The notes: a model not told the origin generated them from the letters alone. Positions 25,701-36,465 are shown, counted from the stretch's first letter. The stretch is 64,000 bases of DNA from Sabethes cyaneus (GCF_943734655.1 NC_071354.1:164239142-164303141), one strand, 5' to 3'. A program made the numbers and translations.

Positions 25701-25993
25701 AGAAGGATACCACGATGAACGTCCGGAATAATAAGTTGCTGCCTGGCCGATTAGTTATAGTCGTCGATGAGCTACAACCGCCGATCCGTTGGGCTTTAGC
25801 TCGCATCCTGACCACTTCACCAGGTCCTGACGGATTGATAAGAGTTGTCTCACTACGCACCGCACGGGGGGTTATCACCCGCCCCATAACCAAAATATGC
25901 TTGCTTCCGGAGTATGATGCTGCTGTCGCTGAAACAGAAGAAGCTAATTGTCATCACACGACCTCCAATTCAAAAGGTGTAACTGAAAATTAA
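22691..25993 (+). CDS. BEL/Pao Pol polyprotein (RT, RNase H, integrase), gag-less
   Basis: A single uninterrupted frame of 1100 codons. RT runs from VRVVFDGSAKT (about residue 98) through the catalytic FYVDDFIGG (about 217). RNase H shows FSDASESAYGA (about 392) and WSDSSVTLQWL. Integrase has the HHCC zinc region (about 705-750, ending KCMRC), VTGVDYAGPF (Asp, about 776), HSDNGKNFEGA (Asp, about 841) and GGLWEAAVKVAKK (Glu, about 897). The BEL-type C-terminal domain is at about 1010-1080. The frame opens at GTG within the primer-binding site; the first in-frame ATG is 22754, and a short out-of-frame ATG at 22704 precedes it. Gag and protease are missing. RT, RNase H and integrase motifs look intact, but expression without the normal start is doubtful. 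Confidence 0.92.
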   Translation: MTRNHEGRYIVRLPRRPDFAIMLGESKATAYRRFQLLERRLQREPDLSAEYHKFMREYIELGHMRLANMISEADMNCCYLPHHPVIKESSTTTKVRVVFDGSAKTSTGSSLNEALCVGPVVQDELIATILRMRTYPIALVGDIAKMYRQVLVHRDDTSLQRILWRFSTDEPIQVYELLTVTYGLAPSSFLATRTLLQLADDEGSRYPLGREALRKNFYVDDFIGGAQTIEEAITLRTQLSELLEKGGFELRKWTSNRLEVVKGLRNDEIGTQSTVEFAPRETIKALGINWEPNEDSLRFDSHVQCTDQPPTKRSILSAIAKLFDPLGLIAPIIVRAKIVMQELWLLTCGWDDPVPECLQKKWEKYHRELPKISAYRVSRYALLPNSTIQLHTFSDASESAYGACTYARCEDTLGNIRVQLLASKSRVAPLKRLSIARLELCAAVLAAHLHHRIKQAIGIEISASYFWSDSSVTLQWLQSPPNTWQTFVGNRVSEVQHFTHGCQWNHISGKENPADLVSRGMSVEEFLENTLWSQGPSWLTFPSANWPAGKPPSIPENILEIRQVSAVVHSASTVNPIFLRWSSYTRLLHVIGYCLRFIENIRVNARTQPPPGSHPALRALTVKQLAQVKTTLIKLAQNDAFDSELNDLKEGKTIDKRSKIRRMSPFLDREGVLRVGGRLKLAQLPYQAKHPAILPSFHPFSLLIAHHYHHQMLHAGGRLLLNAIREEFWPLQGRKLAHNVVRKCMRCTRLDPIPAQQQIGQLPAHRVIPSSPFNVTGVDYAGPFYLRPVHKRAAPAKAYLCLFVCFATKAVHLELVSDLSTEGFLLALRRFIARRGRPAHIHSDNGKNFEGAKNKLNELFDLLRKSEETEKIVSTCAAEGITWHLNPPKAPHFGGLWEAAVKVAKKHLYRQLGSNRVSFEHLTTILAQIESLMNSRPLLPMSEDPNDLAALTPGHFLTGSSLLALPDPDHRDIPENRLDHFQKLQLHVQKFWCHWRTEYLQEMQKDTTMNVRNNKLLPGRLVIVVDELQPPIRWALARILTTSPGPDGLIRVVSLRTARGVITRPITKICLLPEYDAAVAETEEANCHHTTSNSKGVTEN

Positions 25994-26099
25994 TCATAAG
26001 AGCTAGTTAGATAAGATAGGTGTTATTGTTAATCGTCATTCATGTCAATGTAAGTTGAATTTTATTTGTATTGAAATTGTAATTTCAAGGAGGCGGCGA

Positions 26100-26325
26100 T
26101 GTTATATCATGTACGGAATAATTTCGATCAGTTCGACCTGCACCACTAGAAAGCTACCACGCACGATAAGTCCGTTTCCGCTGTTCCTAAGAACACAGTC
26201 ACAACAGTTGGTTACCAGTAGGTTAGTAACGTCACCAGTAATTAATTCTGCTGAGTCCGTCGCCGAGTAAACATCAAAGTGAAATACAGCATTTTAAAAG
26301 CGAAAACTTATAAAGTGAAGTAACA
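26100..26325 (+). repeat. BEL/Pao 3' LTR
   Basis: 226 bp; no difference from the left LTR found by reading. It follows a purine-rich stretch (AAGGAGGCGGCGA) suited to a polypurine tract, and is followed by CACCC. Confidence 0.93.
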
Positions 26326-26330
26326 CACCC

Positions 26331-26639
26331 TGTGAGTTCGTTTTATCTTTTTCAATCATCTTTGTCTAGCATTGTTTATAATTCCACTTCTTCGTACCTT
26401 TTCTACCGAGTTACCGTAGTTTTCCACCTGTTAGAACATAGAGAAGATTCACGGGAAAAATTCAAGCCGAGAATTGACCTTCTCGAATGCAAACCATTTA
26501 TATCACAAAATCTAATTGGGTCAAATCTCAAACTAACGCAGCCAATTCTTGACAGCATTCTATAAAATGACGATTACTTGAATCAATTATTTTTCTTATC
26601 AATGGCCATGCCAACTGCGCAGTATGTACCGCAGAGAGA
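26331..26639. other. Spacer between BEL and Jockey-like elements
   Basis: No element or coding frame recognised. Its left end continues the sequence interrupted by the BEL insertion. Confidence 0.35.
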
Positions 26640-28336
26640 GTTCCAAGGAATTTGTTTGTTTGTTTATTTATTGTACATCATATGACATAAAAGTCTTAAT
26701 GAAGCGACTAAAATGAATTACTTCTAGCTAATCTATTTTTAAACATATAAATGAGTTCGCCAAATTCGAACAGATGTTCAACGCTATTAAAAATTTTCAC
26801 ATAAAACGCTGTTGTTTCAAAATAACCGAAATTCGTCCGGTGAAACGGGCTTACAAGCATCGAGGATGGTTGCAGCACACGTTGTGATGCACGGAAGTTC
26901 ATCATAGATAGCAGTTTTGGGGAGTCTATTTCACCGTTAAGCACTTTCGCCACGAGTAAGGCCTGTTGTAATTTGCGGCGTCGTTAAAGTGTGTCTAATC
27001 CATTTAAGCGGCAACGATCCGGATAAGAGGGCAGGTTGGCAGGATCTCGCAAGGGTAAATCCCTCAAAGCTAAACGAACGAATCTTCTCTGCACACGTTC
27101 AATCCACAAGTTCCAATCGAGCTGGTGCGGGGTCCAAACCACACACACATTTTCCAGTATCGGATGTACAAGAGAGCAGTACAACGCTTTCAGGCAATGA
27201 GGATCCTTAAAGTCCCGTCCTATTCTAGCGATGAACCCTAATTGTCGCCTGTCGAATGTCAGCTTTCTGTCAAAAATAACGCCAAGGTCATTAACGTGAT
27301 CCACTCTCTTTAGCGCTTGCCCATTAATAGCATATTCGAAGAGAATCGGCGTTTGAGTTCGGTGAAAAGTAATTACTTCACATTTAGCAGTGTTTATAAG
27401 CAATGAATTCAGTTTACACCACGTCGTAAAATTATCTAATAAAAGGTGCAGATGATAACAATCTTCTAAGCTACGAATCGTCAAGTAGATTTTGAAGTCA
27501 TCGGCGTAAACAAGTCGACTTCCATTGTCTATGGCATGAGCTGCGTCATTAAAAAATATAATAAAAAGAAGTGGGCCAAGTATGCTACCCTGCGATACAC
27601 CAGATTCGTTTGTGAACGCAGATGATAAATCCGATCCAAGCTTGACTTGTAAAACTCTATCACACAGGAATGATTTCAGCCACGTGACAAACCGCTGAGT
27701 AGCAACCAAGCGCAAAATTTTGGTTAGCAGTGTAAGGCGATCAAATGCTGCTTTTAAATCTGTATAGGGGAAAGTAGTCAACAGTGAGACAACAGGAACA
27801 GTGAGACAACGTGGATAACTTCGTCATAATGCATTCAAGATCCATGATATTTTCATGGAAGGTGAAGTTTATGAACCTATATTACATAATGTAAGGTTTC
27901 CAAGGGTTTGTAGTCACGGAACGACCAGGTAAGAATCCATGCTGATCGGGATCTATGTAGTTCTTAATGTACTCATAATAACTGTGCTAACAACTATTTT
28001 AAATAATTTGAATGCAGCCGATAAGTTAGTTATGCCACGGTAATTCTTTACATTCCGACGGTCACCACTCTCGATGATCGGGAATATATATTAATATTTC
28101 CAGATATTCAGGAATTTCAGGATTAGGAATTTGCCCTGCATAAACGATTTGTTGAAAATGCAGCAGAGAGCAGCTAGAGTTTCAATGCAACGAAACAAAA
28201 TAATCAAGTGGAACCAGAAATAATACTTAATTTCATCAATTTTCTTGAAAGGGGAAGGAAGAAAGCGTGGACCTCCCGTAACAAACGCTTTCCATATAGA
28301 TAATGATTTATTTACAGTTGTTGGAAGAATTTTTGC
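26640..28336 (-). pseudogene. Jockey/CR1-type LINE, reverse transcriptase and 3' end (degenerate)
   Basis: Minus strand. The upstream RT motif VKNYRGITNLSA lies near 28040 and DPDQHGFLPGRS near 27930. A ~120-bp unrelated insert follows (about 27775-27895, with repeated CAGTGAGACAAC). Then a 265-codon open piece carries YTDLKAAFDR, SGVSQGSILGPLLF and catalytic YADDFKIY near 27505, with the C-terminal IERVQRRFVRLAL. A single frameshift near 26955 leads into the final part (SPFHRTNFGYFE) ending at 26708. The 3' tail at 26640-26690 is rich in AATA/AAAC repeats, as expected for LINE tails. The 5' endonuclease part is absent. Confidence 0.8.
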
Positions 28337-28338
28337 TA

Positions 28339-29524
28339 AAGGGTGTCCCACGACAAATTGCATCATGCAAAAAACGCTGTAGAAAAATTACCTAATGGGT
28401 ATTTTCTGTTGAAAAAGTAGTTAAAAGTAGGGTAAAAGTAGTTTAGAGTGTATTGTTTATACCGTATTTTTATCACTGTCTGTTTTTCGGAAATTAGAAA
28501 AAATTGCGTCATCCGAAAAGCAACATCGCGAATTGATTTTGCGCAAGCGACGGAAGAAGAAATGCGGTCGGAATGGATGTTCTTGTAGCGATCAGGTTAC
28601 AATCGATTACAAGTGTGTCGTGAAAGCGTTTAAGCGGAATCTCAATGCTTCGGTTAGGGATGTGGCCAAAAAGTTAAATCTGTCCATGTCTTTTGTTCAG
28701 AGAGCGAAGGACCGGGAGGGACTGTATACGTACGAAGTGCAGTAGGCTACAAATCGTGACGAACGGCAAAATATGGTAGGAAAGTCACGGGCCCGGAACC
28801 AGCACACCCAGATGCTGACGAAGCCTCATTGTCTCATCATGGATGATGAGGCTTACGTCAAGGCGGATTTCTGGTCGCTTCCTGAGCTTGATATTCCGGA
28901 GGAATTAAGGAAGCAGAAACGTTCAAATTTTGCCAAGAAATACATGATTTGGCATGGATCTGCTCATGTGGCAAACGCAGTGCGTGCTGTTCGTGTCTAC
29001 CGGGACTGTAAACGGGCAGATTTCCCACAAGGAGTGTTTACAGAGCGTCTGCTTCCTCTGTTGAAGCACACACGAGCCCTGCGGTCTTCTGGCCGGACCT
29101 AGCTTTGTGGTGCCACTATTCAATGGAGTGGTACGAAGCCAACTGGATCACGTTCGCACCCAGCGACATGAACCGCCCCCCCCCCCCCCCCCAACGCACC
29201 GGAACTAAGGCACATCGAAAAACACTGGGCTATTATGAAGCAGGTATTACGAAAGCATCCCAAGAGGTCAAGGTGGGAGGTCAAAAAGTGGGTTTCCGTA
29301 CAGAAGAAGCTTCAGCCAGATGTTGTAGTTGTACAGAACATTATGAGTGGAGTTAAGCGTAAGGTGCGAGCACACGGTTTTGGAAGTGGAATGAAATAAA
29401 TATGTATGCCAAATGCTTACTATTGGGTTAAATCTTATTGTCTGAAAATTTGAAAACAATCGGTCAACTTAGAAATTTTCTGGAGCTTTTTTTCCCGTGA
29501 TGCAGCTCGATGTGGGACACCCTT
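28339..29524 (+). mobile_element. Tc1-like (DD37E-type) element, near full length
   Basis: Inverted ends begin AAGGGTGTCCCACG at the left; the right end is its inverse, with longer match through GCATCA. TA flanks both sides (28337-28338, 29525-29526). At 1186 bp it has the length of an autonomous Tc1 element. Transposase pieces lie between; see the next entry. It lies directly next to, and partly replaces the start of, the Jockey-like LINE. Confidence 0.82.
28500..29396 (+). pseudogene. Tc1-like transposase, broken
   Basis: The N-terminal helix-turn-helix part (to stop TAG at 28743) is followed in frame by NRDERQNMVGKSRARNQ and the first catalytic motif LIMDDEAYVKADFW near 28830. The second Asp region (WPDLALWCHYS-like) near 29095 is split by a stop and frameshift. 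A poly-C run at 29168-29192 disrupts the frame before PELRHIEKHWAIMKQV (catalytic Glu) near 29210. The C-terminus reads IMSGVKRKVRAHGFGS. The family resembles mosquito DD37E transposases, but the poly-C run makes the Asp-Glu spacing unreliable. Confidence 0.75.
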
Positions 29525-29654
29525 TACTACAGCGCCTTTAGTTCTCGTGACAAGAAACTAATGGTAGCCTGCATGCGGCATTAGAGGTTAAACTCATATT
29601 TAATACGTAGAACGCAGTATGTGAAAATTCACGGCAAAGTTTCAAAGCCATCGT

Positions 29655-30275
29655 AAGTCATCGTAAACTTACGTGTGCCACAAGGAAGTCATCTAGGCCC
29701 GTTACTTTTCGTACTAGTGATGAACAATCTTCCCGCCTTCATCGACGGAACAAATATTCTGGTATACGCCGATAATGTCAAACTGCTCTTACCAGTAAAG
29801 ACCGTCGAAGCATGTTTTGGCCTGCAACAAGATCTAGTGAGCTTCGTAGATTCTGTGCTCACTGTGGGTTGCCAGTTAATTCCTGGAACTGTTCTGTCTT
29901 GTCGTTTACTAGGAGATCAGCACCAATTGTATTCAAGTATAGCTACGAAAAAACTGACAACCTGCGGGTGACAGTGATATGGGACTTGGGAGTTGTGTTC
30001 GAAGAAAAACTCTCGTTCAACAGTCATATTAATAATTTAGTCAAGGAATGTTTGCACCATATGTTTACAATAGTGCGTCGATTTGGCTGCGAACTTAACA
30101 ATCCGCATGCTCTGCTCGCTATATTCACTGGCTTAATTCGATCCAAACTAGACTTTGCGAGTACCATTTGGAGGCCGGCCGCAGTATACCTATTAAATCA
30201 GTTGGCTGGAAGGTATCCAGAAAAAATCGTAAGATTTGCTTTCATTTGTAATTTTAAAGATGCTTGTGCATGAGC
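29655..30275 (+). pseudogene. Jockey/CR1-type LINE RT fragment
   Basis: The fragment begins at PQGSHLGPLLFVL and includes YADNVKLLL, where the usual second Asp of YADD is Asn, so catalysis would be lost. A frameshift near 29970 leads to DLGVVFEEKLSFNSHI and SLLDFASTIW-like motifs up to 30273. Both ends are truncated. It is diverged from the LINE at 26.6-28.3 kb. Confidence 0.65.
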
Positions 30276-30560
30276 AGCTTTGTATGCTTGTCGACTGGAC
30301 ACCGTGACTGCCAGACAGAAAATAACAGATTAATGAAAAAAGCCAGAACAAATACCGACAGCGTTTTGATCTAAAAGATTAGCTTACTTAGCGGTAAAAG
30401 TATTATTAAAATTGATCACGCGTTGAAAAGTTACCGAAGATAGAACGAGAGTACCGTGAAAAAATTCTACACACTCACGTTGAAGGTCAGGAGGAATAAT
30501 CGCCAAGGCTCTCAAATTACTAAAATCGACTGTAAATATTTCGCTCAAACATTACCAGGA
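30276..30560. other. Unclassified spacer
   Basis: No motif recognised. Confidence 0.3.
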
Positions 30561-30960
30561 AACATTGACGTTGGATCGCGCAAAGCAAACCAAACGTAGA
30601 AGTGGAACGTATGACCCTGAACTACGAGCGCAGATCATTAGGGCAGTCCGAAATAATAATGGGATCTCCGGACGAGAAAAAGTTCACTACGGTGTACAGT
30701 ACCGAAACCTGGCTAAAACAGGACCTGGTTGCAAAAGCCGTGCATGCAAATCTATGTAAAAGTGGACTATAGACAAATCCCGGGTTAAAAATATTACATT
30801 TGTAACCGTAAGGGGGATTCTCTGGGTAAGTTAAAATTTGTCTTCGCAGATAAATTCAGTCGCAAGTTAATAATTTGGCAAGGCATTTGTACTTGTAAAA
30901 CGAAAACGAAGGAAACTGGAGCAACGAGCAACTATGAATTGACAACTTTACAAAGACAAC
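30561..30960 (+). pseudogene. Tc1-like transposase relic
   Basis: An N-terminal piece (RRSGTYDPELRAQIIRAV) and, in another frame, YVKVDYRQIPG and FADKFSRKLIIWQGICTC near 30765-30890. The latter matches the segment around the first catalytic Asp of Tc1-like transposases. Stops and frameshifts are present; no terminal repeats were found. Confidence 0.5.
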
Positions 30961-30979
30961 CCTTAGGTACTAACATGCA

Positions 30980-31200
30980 AAGATTCCTGTTTTTAGAATC
31001 CAGAGGATTCTTATTTCATAGTGCAGGCGAATCTCTTACCGAGTTATAGGTATTCCGGGGATTCAACTCTTGGATTCTCATATATGAATCCTGGTTCTAT
31101 AAGCAAGGTATTCTGTGCGAATCCTTTGCAGAATTCCTACACATGATTCCAATGCGAGGAATCCCACAGATCATAGCAAGATATACTATTTCCTAGCAAA
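30980..31200. repeat. Cluster of GAATCC / GGATTC words
   Basis: In about 215 bp there are roughly a dozen occurrences of GAATC(C) or its complement GGATTC, spaced 10-25 bp, on both orientations. No coding meaning is apparent. It could be part of a short DNA element with internal palindromes. Confidence 0.5.
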
Positions 31201-33425
31201 CAGGCAGAATAGGTCCTCTCAAGATACATCGGTATTTAGGCCCGCTGTTTTGTTAATGATTTCTACATTCATGGAACAGTAGTATTCAAAACAACACATT
31301 CTCAAGGGCCTCTACTGCAAAGATTTATGATTGAATGTTACATAATAATTAATATTCAAGCATGAAGCAAAACAGTACTCTGTTTGGATTGAGCCCTCAC
31401 GCTTAGTATCACTATTTTCAAACACGTCTAATTATTTACTAAACCGAACTACTCATGCGCCGCAAATGTGGTGCGACGATAGCATAATCAAGGACCATTT
31501 GATTAATTTGATTAAACATTAACGCAATCATTCGTATGAAAAAAAAGCAAATTACTCAACCGCTTCATTGCTCCATTCTCTTTCTCCAACCAAACCGAAG
31601 CTGGCTCGGCTTGCATAATCCCAATTTCTTCCGCTCGATTGGAGAAAGCAGCTGCTGTTACAGCAGCCAGCCAGCCACCATCGCATCGGCGCGGGTGCCG
31701 CAGTGTATATTCACTAGCTTTATGCTCTGAGCATGGAAAGCATGTACGTACTGTACCCAAACTACGTCGCTATGTTCCTATGTAGGTCTGCATCATATGC
31801 GATGCTGTTATTCCTTCGCATTATTACTGGTCGAATTGGCGAACGAAGCGTTCAAGTGCAAACAGCAAGCACACTTCGCACTCAAGTAAACTTACATAAG
31901 CTGACAGCTGAGACTATGCGGGTTCATATATGGAATAATAAAGTACCAGTGGGCAGCATATTCAACCACCGGAAGCTGACCAGCCACTCGGTGTAGTTAC
32001 TGCCTTCCTGTACACTTGACATCATTTTGATTTAAAAATAAATCCTCAAAGAGATGCGCAATTTCATATAATATTTTTAGATAGCAGGTAATAAACAAAG
32101 GTTCAAAGTGTTTTCCATGAATCATTTTCGTGTAACAGTAAGAAAGGTTTAACAATTTGGTTTTACCATCAACTTAGTGCTGTACGGCAAGCATAGAATT
32201 CCCAACCGCAGCAAATCTTCCAGCTGTAAATCATGCGCACCGTAAGAGCGTGTGGTTGGAGAGTTGAGACAAGATCGTGGGAAACAAATCGCAGTAAAAT
32301 TTCCCCCTTTTACCGGCCTATGAAATATGCAATTAGAATCTCGTTCTCGTTAGTTCAAGTAATCTGTAAGTAAAGCCTTACACCTTAGATAAAGCACCAG
32401 TGCAGAGTAACAACAATTTATGAACTCGTAACTTTGGGAAATACTGAATATTTTATTGCTCACGACATGGTTTTACTATCTGCTAGGGAGCTCAGAATAT
32501 AATACATTCCACTGAGGCTTCGTTTTAATCTAGTTCTGCAGTCCGCAAAACGCATGCCCTGGGGGGAAAGCCAGGCCGAAGTCGGAATATGAATTTTTCA
32601 TAAGAAATAAGTTTCTGACAGGTAGTATTCTGCTTACCGGCCGGCCGGCCGGCACGGCGTGCGAAGGAGGTTCGGGAGTGCCCCAGCAGTCAAAGAATGT
32701 TGAACCATGAAAATTCCGAATGAAGCACTTAAAATGAAATCGACACTTCGTCCTGACTCCCTTGCCCTTTCCATGTGTAAAAAGTGAGTATCGCTAAGTT
32801 CTTTTCTGTTTGGATTTGCCCTCCTTATATCGGAAATTCTATGCACTTAATCTTTAATAGCCAAGTGAGGTTGAATGGAACAGTACGAAATGTTTGACTT
32901 TTATTGATTCATATTGTACCTACTATATTTCGTCGTTATTGCATTTGATGAGGCTATATGGAGCAACATATTTTTTATTACCTCACTTTGAAGGAGCACA
33001 TTGAAAGTATCCAAGTAAAATGTAATAAATATATGACATGCATTTATCTGCTCATAAACAGAAGTTCGTGACTTTAATTACAAAATCCTGATGAAAATCA
33101 TTTTGAACCAAGCACTCTAATATTTTAAATCTGGATACTCCCAATTTACGCTTCAGTATTCTTTTTTATGCTGCCATTTTTAAAACTTGAATGTAAAATC
33201 AGTTTCTAATAAAACATTCAGTGAAACTAAGGGAATTGAAAAAATTGCGCAAAACACAAACAATATCTTAAATGGAATTTCAAAGATAAAAAAACTGCGC
33301 AATTGAAACGAAATTTAAATTAAAAACTTAACCTTATACGGTAAAGCGAAGCTAAGTTAAAAGAAAATGAATTTCAAATTCTCATCATCAACGGATCAAT
33401 TGAGTGAAAATTAATGCAAAAATGG
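31201..33425. other. Intronic sequence, mostly unclassified
   Basis: A GC-richer block at about 31555-31735 contains CAGCTGCTGTTACAGCAGC, and a CCGGCCGGCCGGCCGGC run sits at 32638-32654. Open frames here (such as 31512-31760 minus) have no recognisable domain. Confidence 0.35.
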
Positions 33426-33429
33426 CAAA

Positions 33430-33930
33430 AAATATTGAAACACAAATGATATCTTTTTATTGTCATTTTTGTGTTATTTTTGAGATATTATCGTCACTTT
33501 TGTATTGATTTTGATGTCGTTTCGGTATTATTTTTGTATTTGTTCCACATTGCTGTGTTATTTTTATACCAGCTTTGGCCTTTTTTTTGTGTTATTTTAA
33601 AGTAAGGCACCTTATTTTTGTGCAATTTTATCGTGTCATACATGTATTCGTACCATTTTTGTAATATATGTCATTTCTGTAAAGTCATTTTAAATTTATT
33701 TCATTTTGTTCTTTTAATGCTGATTTTCGCTTCTCCTTTGCGTTGTTTTTTGTGTCATTTCTGGATTATTCCAGTATCTCTTGTGTATTTTTTTTTTTGG
33801 TAATTTTGTGCCATTTTGGTATTATTTTTGTATTATGCTTGCGCTTTTTCATATCTTTTTTGTGTCATTTTTGTAACATTGTCCGTAATTTTTATATTCG
33901 ACTTGTATCATTTTACTTTTGTATCCTGAA
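33430..33930 (+). repeat. Degenerate T-rich GTcATTTTTGT array, left part
   Basis: Imperfect repeats of a ~12-25-bp phrase around GTGTCATTTTTGTATTATTTTTG. Similar sequence resumes at 36560-36850, suggesting one array split by insertions. Confidence 0.5.
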
Positions 33931-34039
33931 AAGTACCATTTCGCAGGGGTGATCTTTTCCTTACTCGCTGTCGCTCGTTCGGACTCAACTGAAGGAAAGT
34001 AATAGAGGTCAGTAGACCTAGGAAAACAAATAAACCTAG

Positions 34040-35005
34040 ACAGTGGTGATTTCTGCGGGGAGGTGGCTTCCAACGGCGGGTCGCCGGCAACACTCACGGC
34101 CGTCTCGCCCTGAACGATCTAGTGTTACTATAGATAGTTTTTGTGGTCGACGTCTTTGTGGAGTCTCGAATTTTTCGAGTTCGATTAGTTTCTGAGTTAC
34201 GCAAAAATTCCTGTTTTATTTGTATGAGAGTCCTTATCCCCCTACCACAGGGGTGAGAGGTCTCTAACCATCATAAAATAAATTCAAGACTCCAAAATCC
34301 CCCACATGCCAAATTCCATTTGCTTGATTAGTTCTCAAATTATGAGGAAATTTGTATATCATTTGTTGTATTGTGTTGTATTGTTGTATATGATATCGCT
34401 CCTAAACAGGGGAGGGGTCCTAATTCATAAAAAAAATCTTGCCACATGCCAAATTTAGTTCCATTTGCTTGATTAGTTCTCGAGTTATGAGGAAATTTGT
34501 ATTTCATTTGTATGGAAGCCCCCCCCCCTCTTAAAAGGGGAAGGAGTTATAATTTACCATAGAAAAAAATTCTGCCCCCTAAAAGCCCCACATTCCAAAT
34601 TTGGTTCCATTTGCTTGATTAGTTCTCGAGATAAGAGTAATTTTGTATTTCATATGTATGGAAGCCCCCCCCCCCGCCCCTCTTAAAGGGGAGAAGGATC
34701 ATAATCCCCTTCCTAAAGGGGGGAGGGGTCTCAATTCACCATAGAAAAATTTCTTACCTCCGAAAACATCCACATGCTAAATTTGGTTCCAATTGCTTGA
34801 TTAGTTTTCTAGTTATGCAGAAATTTGTGTTTCATTTGTATGGGAGCCCCCCCTCTTAAGAGCGGGAGCGGTCTCTAACAGTCGTAAGAACCTTTTTTGG
34901 CCCCAAAAACCCATACATGCAAATTTTCACGCCGATTGGTTTAGTAGTTTTCGATTCTATAAGGAACATACCGACAGACAAACAGAAATCCCTTTTTATA
35001 GGTAT
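34040..35005 (-). mobile_element. Helentron-like (HINE) element B
   Basis: Read on the minus strand it begins ACCTATAAAAAGGGATTTC at about 35003 with a short GTCTG run, then about four of the ~143-bp units (CTCGAGTTATGAGG inverse of the element A core, paired C-rich and G-rich runs). It ends in the CGAGACGGCCGTGAGTGTTGCC module. The 3' end seen in elements A and C (ACAACACAGG ... CTAGT) is absent, and a different sequence follows the GCCGGCGACCCGCC module. Confidence 0.55.
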
Positions 35006-35014
35006 GGATTTGAT

Positions 35015-35700
35015 AGGTGTACCACATTATGCATACGGGTGTAAGGCATACGGACGTTAGACATAAATACATTAGTTATAATGGACGATACGCATAATGG
35101 ACGATAGGCATAGTGAGCGGATGACATGATGGGCGTTAGGCAATCTACAGTTAGCTTGCAACAGGTCCAATCGAGTCCATTTTTAAAGGATTGCATATAA
35201 AGTGAGTCGCATTACATATGAATGGTCGAAACACAAATGACCGAATCATGGATGCCTGAAAATCAAATGGGAAAAAAACAAATAGCATAATAGATCTTAT
35301 GGCCGAATCACAAACGGCAGTTTATCGTAGAAAATTTTTACGGCCTCTTACTCTGTACTCTTCACAAAAAAGAAAAGTGAAGTGATCTATAGTCTATAAA
35401 AAGACGAGATTCAGCCAAGTAGGGGTTCGGTATTTCGTGTTTCGACCTTTTGTGAAGAAGTTCGGTCTTTCGTGATTCGACCAAATATAATTTCGGCTTC
35501 TGTGACAGTAGTTGAACTTCGGCCATTTGGATTTCGGCTATTTGTTATTCGGCCTTTCGGTACCAGCCTGGTGAGTTGATGCGTGAGCTTCGGAACACTA
35601 ACAAGAGTCGGTAGGGCTGTAGAAATCCGCAGTGGCCGGCGTTTTTGACGACGGGTCGCCGGCAATACTAGCGGCCTACGGTCGTCCGGCCCTTAATGAG
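35015..35700. repeat. Short-phrase repeats (GCATACGGACG, TTCGGYCTTTCG) with HINE fragment
   Basis: 35030-35150 repeats variants of GGCATACGGACGTTAG and ATAATGGACGATA. 35420-35565 repeats TTCGGTCTTTCGTG-type words. 35620-35690 shows GGCCGGCGTTTTTGACGACG and GGGTCGCCGGCAATACTAG, related to the 3' module of the Helentron-like elements. No coding capacity. Confidence 0.5.
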
Positions 35701-35734
35701 GTATGAAAAGTCTTGAAATTTTTTTTACGGAATT

Positions 35735-35830
35735 ATGACAAATGGTCCTTAGGTTTATGCCAATGTTTTTATAGCAAACGACGTTATGCCAAACAGCGTT
35801 GTGCCAAATGATTTTATGCTAAATGGGCGG
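35735..35830 (+). repeat. Short-phrase repeat TTATGCCAAACGACG
   Basis: Four to five consecutive variants of a ~16-bp phrase (GTTATGCCAAACAGC, GTTGTGCCAAATGA, TTTATGCTAAATGG). Confidence 0.6.
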
Positions 35831-36465
35831 ACCCGGTTTTTATTGCATTGTGATGGAACGATGTTTGGGTCAATAGCGTTGTGGGGTTAGGTTTCACCAA
35901 GTCCCAATAGAGAACACGTTTTATTAGTGGTAAGCTTTAAGCTACAAATATATTTTAACATAACTAATTTAATATCTTTTCGACTGAATTTTACTTACAA
36001 ATTTGGTGTACTTATAGCATGACAAATGGATCGTATCTAATATTCCTTGTTTTTAACTATAAATAATTTTAATTCTTTTATTGCATGTGAACGATTTTAG
36101 CAACTTACTTGATTGCACTACTGTGTTAACGAGAGCAAATTTTAATAGCAATTTTATCTAGTATCAAGTTTAAACTGTAAATAGTACATTTAATTTTGTT
36201 TTAAGTAACTTTAAGTAGAATTATCTAATTTAATTTAATATATAATTATAATGCTCACTGAATAGAAATGGCACTTTCTTCTCGCCATCGGCAGATGCTC
36301 TGTACAATACATTAATTTTGCACGTCATTTGATATGAAGTATGCTGGCTGGATATCGGCGTGACATGGAGGCTGCTGAATAGTAACAGCGTTACCGTAAC
36401 CGGGGGGCTCGTCGTCACAAGCGTATTCATAGAAAAGCGAAGTTTTATGAATTATGCCTTTCGAC
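35831..36465. other. AT-rich non-coding sequence
   Basis: Nothing recognised between the repeat phrases on either side. Confidence 0.35.

Larger units (their letters stand above)
22453..26325 (+). mobile_element. BEL/Pao LTR retrotransposon lacking gag and protease
   Basis: Two 226-bp LTRs, identical by eye, begin TGTTATATCATG and end GAAGTAACA. The insert is flanked by a 5-bp target duplication CACCC (22448-22452 and 26326-26330). A primer-binding-like GGTGCCGTGACCAGG lies just after the left LTR, and the pol frame opens inside it. At 3.87 kb the element is shorter than a full BEL element because the whole gag, protease and start of pol are absent. Identical LTRs imply recent insertion. Confidence 0.92.

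Noticed and set aside
28091..28366. 91-codon minus-strand frame as a host gene
   Set aside because: It overlaps the Tc1 terminal repeat and the upstream edge of the Jockey-like LINE, so it is an element junction.
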